Source: Hymenoscyphus infarciens (lineage: Eukaryota > Ascomycota > Leotiomycetes > Helotiales > Helotiaceae). Taken from it: 64,000 bases of DNA. Within the stretch, counting starts at the first letter, position 1. Each line of letters begins with the position of its first letter. Positions 59,101 to 64,000 of the stretch are shown piece after piece. Below the pieces are notes generated by a model. That model searched no databases. It was given only the letters and a program-made list of their open reading frames with translations, and was not told the origin of the DNA. Where the stretch lies: positions 1 through 64,000 of the forward strand of contig LLCB01000045.1 in NCBI GenBank assembly GCA_001414345.1. Direction: 5' to 3'. A program made the position numbers and the translations under genes.

Positions 59101-60146
59101 GCGGGCCGATATGCCTTGCTTCGTCGTTGCAAACTTGAGCAAATTGCGATTCCGCTTCGCCCAGAATCAAACAAGCTAGACAGTCTCCCTGTTGAAGAAA
59201 ACTTTGCTCAAATTGACCCTGATGCGATGGACGTCGATGCGGATGAAGATGAACAGGAGAAGGAGCTAGAGGAGGTTCGCAATGATTATGGAATTCATGT
59301 CGATTTTGAAAATCTTGATGATGATCTGAAAAAGGTAAGATTCTTCTTTTTTGGGGCAGTGTGGTAGTGTGAAAATTATACTAATGATTGTCCAGCCGGA
59401 TGATGAAGAGATAGAAGAGAAGCTACTACAGAAAATCACCGATTTGGCCTCGGAACTCGAAAAGCTCAATCCAAACATGCGAGCTATTGATCGTCTGGAC
59501 GGCGTAGAAGCTCGACTGAAGTCAACCGAGAAGGATTTCGAGGACGCCCGACGCAAGGCCAAGAGTTCTAAGGATGCCTTCAACGAAGTCAAGGAGAAAC
59601 GATTTGAGCTCTTCAACAAAGCCTTCACACACATCTCCGAGCAGATTTCACACGTCTACAAGGACCTCACCCGATCTGCTGCATACCCTCTTGGTGGGCA
59701 AGCATATCTCGATACTGAAGATGGTGACTCGCCATATCTGTCTGGTATTCGATATAACGCCATGCCTCCGTTGAAGCGTTTCCGTGATATGGAACATCTC
59801 TCTGGTGGTGAGAAGACTATGGCAGCTCTTGCTTTACTCTTTGCGGTTCACTCATATCAGCCAAGTCCCTTTTTCGTGCTTGATGAGGTTGACGCTGCGC
59901 TTGATAATGCCAATGTTGAGAAGATCAAGAATTATATCCGCGAGCATGCTGGACCTGGTATGCAATTTATCGTCATCAGTTTGAAGACGGGATTGTTCCA
60001 GGGAAGTGAAAGCTTGGTTGGTGTATTCAGGGATCAGGAAGCAAATAGCTCGAAGACTTTGACTCTTGATGTGAGTGGTTCTTTTGGTTACCTTGATTTG
60101 AAAATAAGAATACTGACTGGTGAAATAGCTACGAAAGTACGTATAA
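56138..60146 (+). CDS. SMC1: Cohesin subunit SMC1
   Basis: ATPase of the cohesin ring (with Smc3 and Scc1) that holds sister chromatids together. Exons are 56138-56168, 56218-56311, 56361-59334, 59396-60070 and 60129-60146, giving 1263 aa; introns are 49, 49, 61 and 58 bp. Walker A G-P-N-G-S-G-K-S-N is at 33-41 and intron 2 follows it directly. N-terminal landmarks K-S-Y-K-G-H-H and S-H-L-R-S-T-H-L-K-D-L-I-Y-R-G-R are typical. Two long coiled coils flank a hinge near residues 510-690 (F-P-G-V-R-G-R and M-T-G-G-K-G-P). The C-terminal ABC signature is L-S-G-G-E-K-T-M-A-A-L-A-L-L (about 1167-1180) and Walker B F-F-V-L-D-E-V-D-A-A-L-D (about 1191-1202). The last exon is only 18 nt and encodes L-R-K-Y-V. 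Confidence 0.97.
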
Positions 60147-62315
60147 GAAAGAAGACGACGGTGTGTATAGATAAGAAGGAGCTCAGAGCAGGTCGGCTGT
60201 AGATGGATAGACACGAAATGATGGCTCTTATGTTGCCGAAGTTCGGTCGTTCTTTTCATGACATGATTCGCATGCACATAGCAAGAGGGGACGGGATATC
60301 CATGATGACGCAGCAAAATGCATATGATTTCTCCCAATTCAAAACATGTACTCTTGTTTCTTCCCTAAGTTCGGGTGATCTTGCCAGCCATGCTATTCAT
60401 CGTCCTGTCGTGTCGCGCTATGAATTCAGCTTGCGTCCCTTCTAGTTCTGCGAAAAAGGATTGCTCTAAAATAGTATAGAGAAAGCTTTTGAATGATCGA
60501 AGTCTAGAGAGTGAGACTTATTACTTGTTCATCCCAAGTCATTTCTGACGAATCGATTCTCTGTCACGAGTTAGACAATATAAAAACACGAGCATCGTTG
60601 CGCTTTAATTACATCATTCCAGATAAATCCCGACAAGCCATCCCGCAATCTATTATCGCCATTCGATCCTCCACTAAAGCTTAGAGTTGTTCTTCTGAAC
60701 TCGCAAGGAAAAAAAGCCAAAGTCAAAAAGATCGATCGATGATGACCGCGCAAGTTCTAGCTGTCGTTCTTTGTACGACTTCGTTGAGTATCCAAGGAGA
60801 ATAGGCGAATAGGAGAGGGTATTGGTAGGTAACCTACTAAAACGATGTGCAACAAAATATGCATGTCAGTCGAAAGGGGGAATAGGGTGGTCGTCACATG
60901 GGGGCTGGAATTTGCTGGCTTACTGGTGGGTTACTCGCAGCTTACCCACAGCTTACTTCAGACAGGGGGAGGGTGCGGATATCAGTCGAACTTGCCTCCT
61001 TGGCCCGATAGCTAGGCACTCTTACTCTCGTGGTGGATAATTACCATTTGAATTGGGTACTTGAAAATGGTTACTGCATTATTGGACTCTGTTGTTTGAG
61101 AGTAAGTTTTTATAGTGGTGTAAAACCTGTGCACTCGCTAAATGAGGCAGCACCTTCTTTGAGTAGTTATTTCGAATCGCAAGTTTGGACCTTGGGGGTG
61201 TGAGAGATGGAGAGTAGCAGCTTTCATTCAACAACGTCAACCTGTCTGTCCCAATACACTAATGATGGAGGAAGTCACATCAGTACTGTCCCACTGTCCA
61301 AGATTCGAACTGGCTTCGCGGTAACTGAGCGACTCTTGAGGTCAGTTTTAAAGATTTGGTTTTTGTTACAGCGAATGATATCTTGGCTTTCGAATAGAGC
61401 TGTTTGTTCCCACGCTGTTTGGGGGTGATGGTAGGCTTCAAACTGTCCACAAAATTCAAGATCATTGCAAGTTTATACTTGGTGTCCCCTATGCGCGTGT
61501 AAGAGAACGGACACAGTCAAATTTAATTTCCTGTGCTGGATAATTGCTTGGGTTTCATGACAACTGGTTTGGAGAAGGGGCTCGAAAGCGAATGGGTTGG
61601 GAAGGGATTGAGTGCTAAGAGAGGAGAGCAAAAAGTAAAACGAAGCAGACTTAAACTTCAAGCACACAAGTCAGCGATTAAAGGCTAGTAGAAGAAAATG
61701 TATGGGAATGGGACCGAGACCGCTTGGAGAATTCGAAGTCGAGAAGTAGCTGAAAAAGGAGTGGGATGGGTAGCCCTTTTCTACAAGGTGCTTTGATTAA
61801 GATCCGATGACAAGATTTATACTACACGCATCGCAGGATTTTGGTTTTCTTGGACGGACGTGGAGGTTAGAAGTTTGGGAATCCGAAGGAGAGAGGGGGG
61901 GGGGTTTATAGTCGGTGCTAACCCGCTTCGGGACGAGAAGGGTGGTCGCTCCTTCCACTTGAACCAGACCGCGCGACACAGCCTGACGGGACTGACCAAC
62001 CGTGGTTGTTCCTTCCCAAACTGACATGAGCGCTCAGAGGAAAACGCCCGGTGACGAGACCCGTCACCTCACCTCAACACTCACTTGCAGACTGCAGTAC
62101 GAGTACAAGGTGCCAAAAGGTCGCTCCTTCCCTCTCCATCAGTCTGGGCTCGACGCCACTCAACTGCCTCAACACGTTTACGCCTCGCACTTTACCTTCA
62201 ACGGGACCCTTGACCCTTGACCCTTGACCTCGGGCCCTCTCGAATCCTCTAAGCATTTCACGCTCGTCGGCCTCGCTAAATTCCAAACTCTCATTATTTC
62301 TACTACCTAAACATT
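60147..62315. other. Intergenic region (2.2 kb)
   Basis: Tail side of both SMC1 (+) and ADH (-). No gene is supported. cccttga units repeat at 62208-62228, and a G run is at 61894-61905. A B-box-like GTTCGAATC at about 61305 (minus) lacks a correctly spaced A box and is not called a tRNA. Confidence 0.45.
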
Positions 62316-63643
62316 CTAAGCCTTAAAACACTTGTCATACCCAGTGAGAGTAAACCGATACTTAACATCATTAGCGTGTAATCTCTCCAACGCACTCTTC
62401 AATCCCTCCTTCGAAATCTCAATCTCCTCGACCCAACTCTTAATTCCCTTATCCGCCGCCAGTTTCAACATAGAAAGCACCTCCTTCCTCGATCCCAAGT
62501 GACTAGCCCCAATCAGACACCCATTATTCATAAAAGTCTGAGTTTTGACCTCCTGTCCCTCTCCCTCAGGAAGTCCAACACTAATCCACTTAGCGTGAAC
62601 ATCCAACATCGAGAGGTATTTTTCCAGCTCGAAGCCTTCGGAGGAGGAGGCGGTGTTGACGATGAGGTCAAATGTCATTTCGTGCGGGACGTTCCAGTCT
62701 TTATCTTGGGTTGCGATGAAGCCGTCGGCACCCATTGCTTTGGCGTCTGCTTCTTTGGAGTGGGAACGTGAGATGACCCAGGTTTCGGCTCCGAGTGCTT
62801 TTGCGAATAGCAATCCGAAGTGACCAATTCCACCAAGTCCTACGATACCAACCTTCTTTCCTGGACCGGCGCCGTTTCGGACGAGGGGGCTGTAGGCCGT
62901 GAGGCCGGCACAGAGCATTGGTGCTGCTGCAGTTGTGGCGAGCGCATCTGGGATTGGGAAGACCCTGAAGAGAACATGTTAGCTTTTTCGATACAATAGT
63001 CAAAATCCCGATTCCAACTTCGATTTGCGAAATCCTCTTTCTCTGTCTTCAAATGCTCCCGCGAACCAATCCTCAAGGAATATGAACGAGATTCCAAAAC
63101 TCACCAATGCTCATGCGTCCTAACATATTCAGAATAGCCTCCCTGAGAAACGATTCCAGTATCCGGCCAGACCGCACCATAAGTATCCAACTGATGCTTA
63201 CAATACGTCTCATTATCCGCCTTACACTGTCTACACTCCAAACAAGAGTACGATTGAGCACCAACACCCACACGCGACCCCTCTTTAATGAGCGTAACCT
63301 TTGGCCCAATTCTCACTGCGGTTCCGACAATTTCTACAAAACACCAGTCAGCTTCCCTCTTCAACTCCCCACGGACAAAAATTGAAGAAAGAATGAAAGT
63401 TGAAGACAATGGGAGAGTAAAAGAAAGAGAAAACAAACCATGCCCAACACACAACGGGAATTTCTGCTCTCCCCACCCCCCCGAAACGGTATGCAAATCA
63501 CTAGCACAAACCCCACAAGCCAAAATCTTGATATCAACATCGAAATCCCCGAATGGCTTCGGCGTCAACTCGTTGAGATGGAAATCCGTCCATTTGGCGG
63601 GATCCTCAATTTGGAAGCCCTTCCAGGAATCTGGGTAAACCAT
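62316..63643 (-). CDS. NADP-dependent zinc alcohol dehydrogenase (ADH6/cinnamyl type)
   Basis: Medium-chain dehydrogenase that reduces aldehydes to alcohols, usually with NADPH. Exons are 63643-63439, 63333-63105 and 62964-62316 (360 aa, the family length). Introns are 105 and 140 bp (GTTTGT...TGTAG, GTGAGT...TTCAG). Catalytic zinc ligands are C46 (A-C-G-V-C-A-S-D), H68-E69 (exon junction) and C163. The structural zinc ligands are C99, C102, C105 and C113 (S-C-L-E-C-R-Q-C... C). The nucleotide fold is G-L-G-G-I-G-H; S-R-S-H-S-K follows, consistent with NADP preference. Intron 1 is a multiple of three and has no stop, so a retained form would insert 35 residues before E69. No signal peptide. 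Confidence 0.93.
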
Positions 63644-64000
63644 TTTTGCTGTTTGTTCGTGTGAAATTTGAGGCTTGGTGGAAATACTGGACGGAGAATT
63701 GAAGCGAGGAAGTATAAGAGGATCAAGTGAAATTATGAAGTGAAATCAAGAAGGGAAGAAGAGAAAGACACAAGAGAAATGTAAATGACGAAGCTAACAA
63801 ATAATACTTAATTTCCACATCATGGAAAACTCCACATGACCCCTCCATTTGGAGGGGCAAATGAGAAATCCCCCGCCTCCACCAGATCACACGAAGGGTG
63901 GGGTTCACCTCGCCTTATGTTTATCCGGAAACCCGTCTTAGGAAAAAGAAAGTTTTGAGGATAGGAGCTCTCCCGTTTCTCCGGTATCGCTTATTGCCTT
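63644..64000. promoter_or_regulatory. Promoter region of the alcohol dehydrogenase gene
   Basis: This 357-bp region, cut by the window end, lies upstream of the ADH start. It has purine-rich stretches at about 63745-63780. No further gene is visible. Confidence 0.45.

Noticed and set aside
61285..61345. Possible tRNA on the minus strand (B-box-like GTTCGAATC)
   Set aside because: An A-box-like GCTCAGTTA lies only about a dozen bases away, the T-stem does not pair fully, and no acceptor stem can be drawn.
1..64000. Secondary-metabolite gene cluster around the P450
   Set aside because: No synthase, no cluster regulator and no tailoring genes next to it; neighbours are MED10 and an invertase.
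1..64000. CRISPR array, prophage or other prokaryotic system
   Set aside because: The sequence is nuclear eukaryotic with spliceosomal introns; the tandem repeats seen are short and lack spacer structure.

Overview
The window is nuclear DNA from a filamentous ascomycete. Introns are short (mostly 44-200 bp) with GTRAGT-type donors and CTRAY-type branch points, and the gene families are fungal (CCZ1, GPC1, MED10, an ERCC6L2-type helicase, GH32 invertase). AT-rich islands show TpA excess and repeated TGG-to-stop and CAG-to-stop changes, the signature of repeat-induced point mutation (RIP). I would guess Leotiomycetes (Sclerotinia/Botrytis-like) from codon use and gene style, but the sequence alone does not prove it. 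I built all gene models by hand from splice signals and reading-frame continuity.

Layout. 1-4630 is a RIP-degraded nest: an LTR element ending in a 259-bp LTR interrupts a DIRS-like retroelement whose reverse transcriptase is still legible on the minus strand. 5375-10406 holds a sugar transporter (-), an unknown proline-rich protein (+) and a GNAT acetyltransferase (+). 10536-11190 is a RIP-altered hAT-type miniature element, followed by a gene-poor stretch and a small single-pass membrane protein gene (12520) whose tail looks frame-shifted. 13848-20144 carries 5-oxoprolinase and CCZ1 (both -). After a second RIP island come a degenerate Tpt1/KptA-fold protein (-), a drug-type MFS transporter (-) and an ERCC6L2-like SNF2 helicase (-), which is divergent from a TMEM234-like gene (+) across only 182 bp.

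30.8-40.5 kb holds an 84-aa unknown protein (-), a 645-aa disordered nuclear-type protein (+), a LIM protein (+) and MED10 (+). 42.5-48.1 kb holds a cytochrome P450 (+) and a secreted GH32 invertase (-). 50.7-60.1 kb holds CDH1 (+), GPC1 (-) and the cohesin subunit SMC1 (+). The window closes with an ADH6-type zinc alcohol dehydrogenase (-).

There is no obvious biosynthetic cluster or operon-like system. The genes are mostly housekeeping: cohesin and APC/C control of the cell cycle, Mediator, vacuolar traffic, lipid and glutathione metabolism. Transporters, a P450 and the invertase suggest plant-associated nutrition. The most interesting items are the KptA-fold protein that has lost three of the four catalytic residues of its family, the nested RIPed retroelements, the RIP-marked hAT target duplication, two GC-AG introns, an in-frame coding extension beyond two stop codons in the helicase gene, and the frame break in the small membrane protein. 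I found no rRNA, no credible tRNA and no CRISPR.
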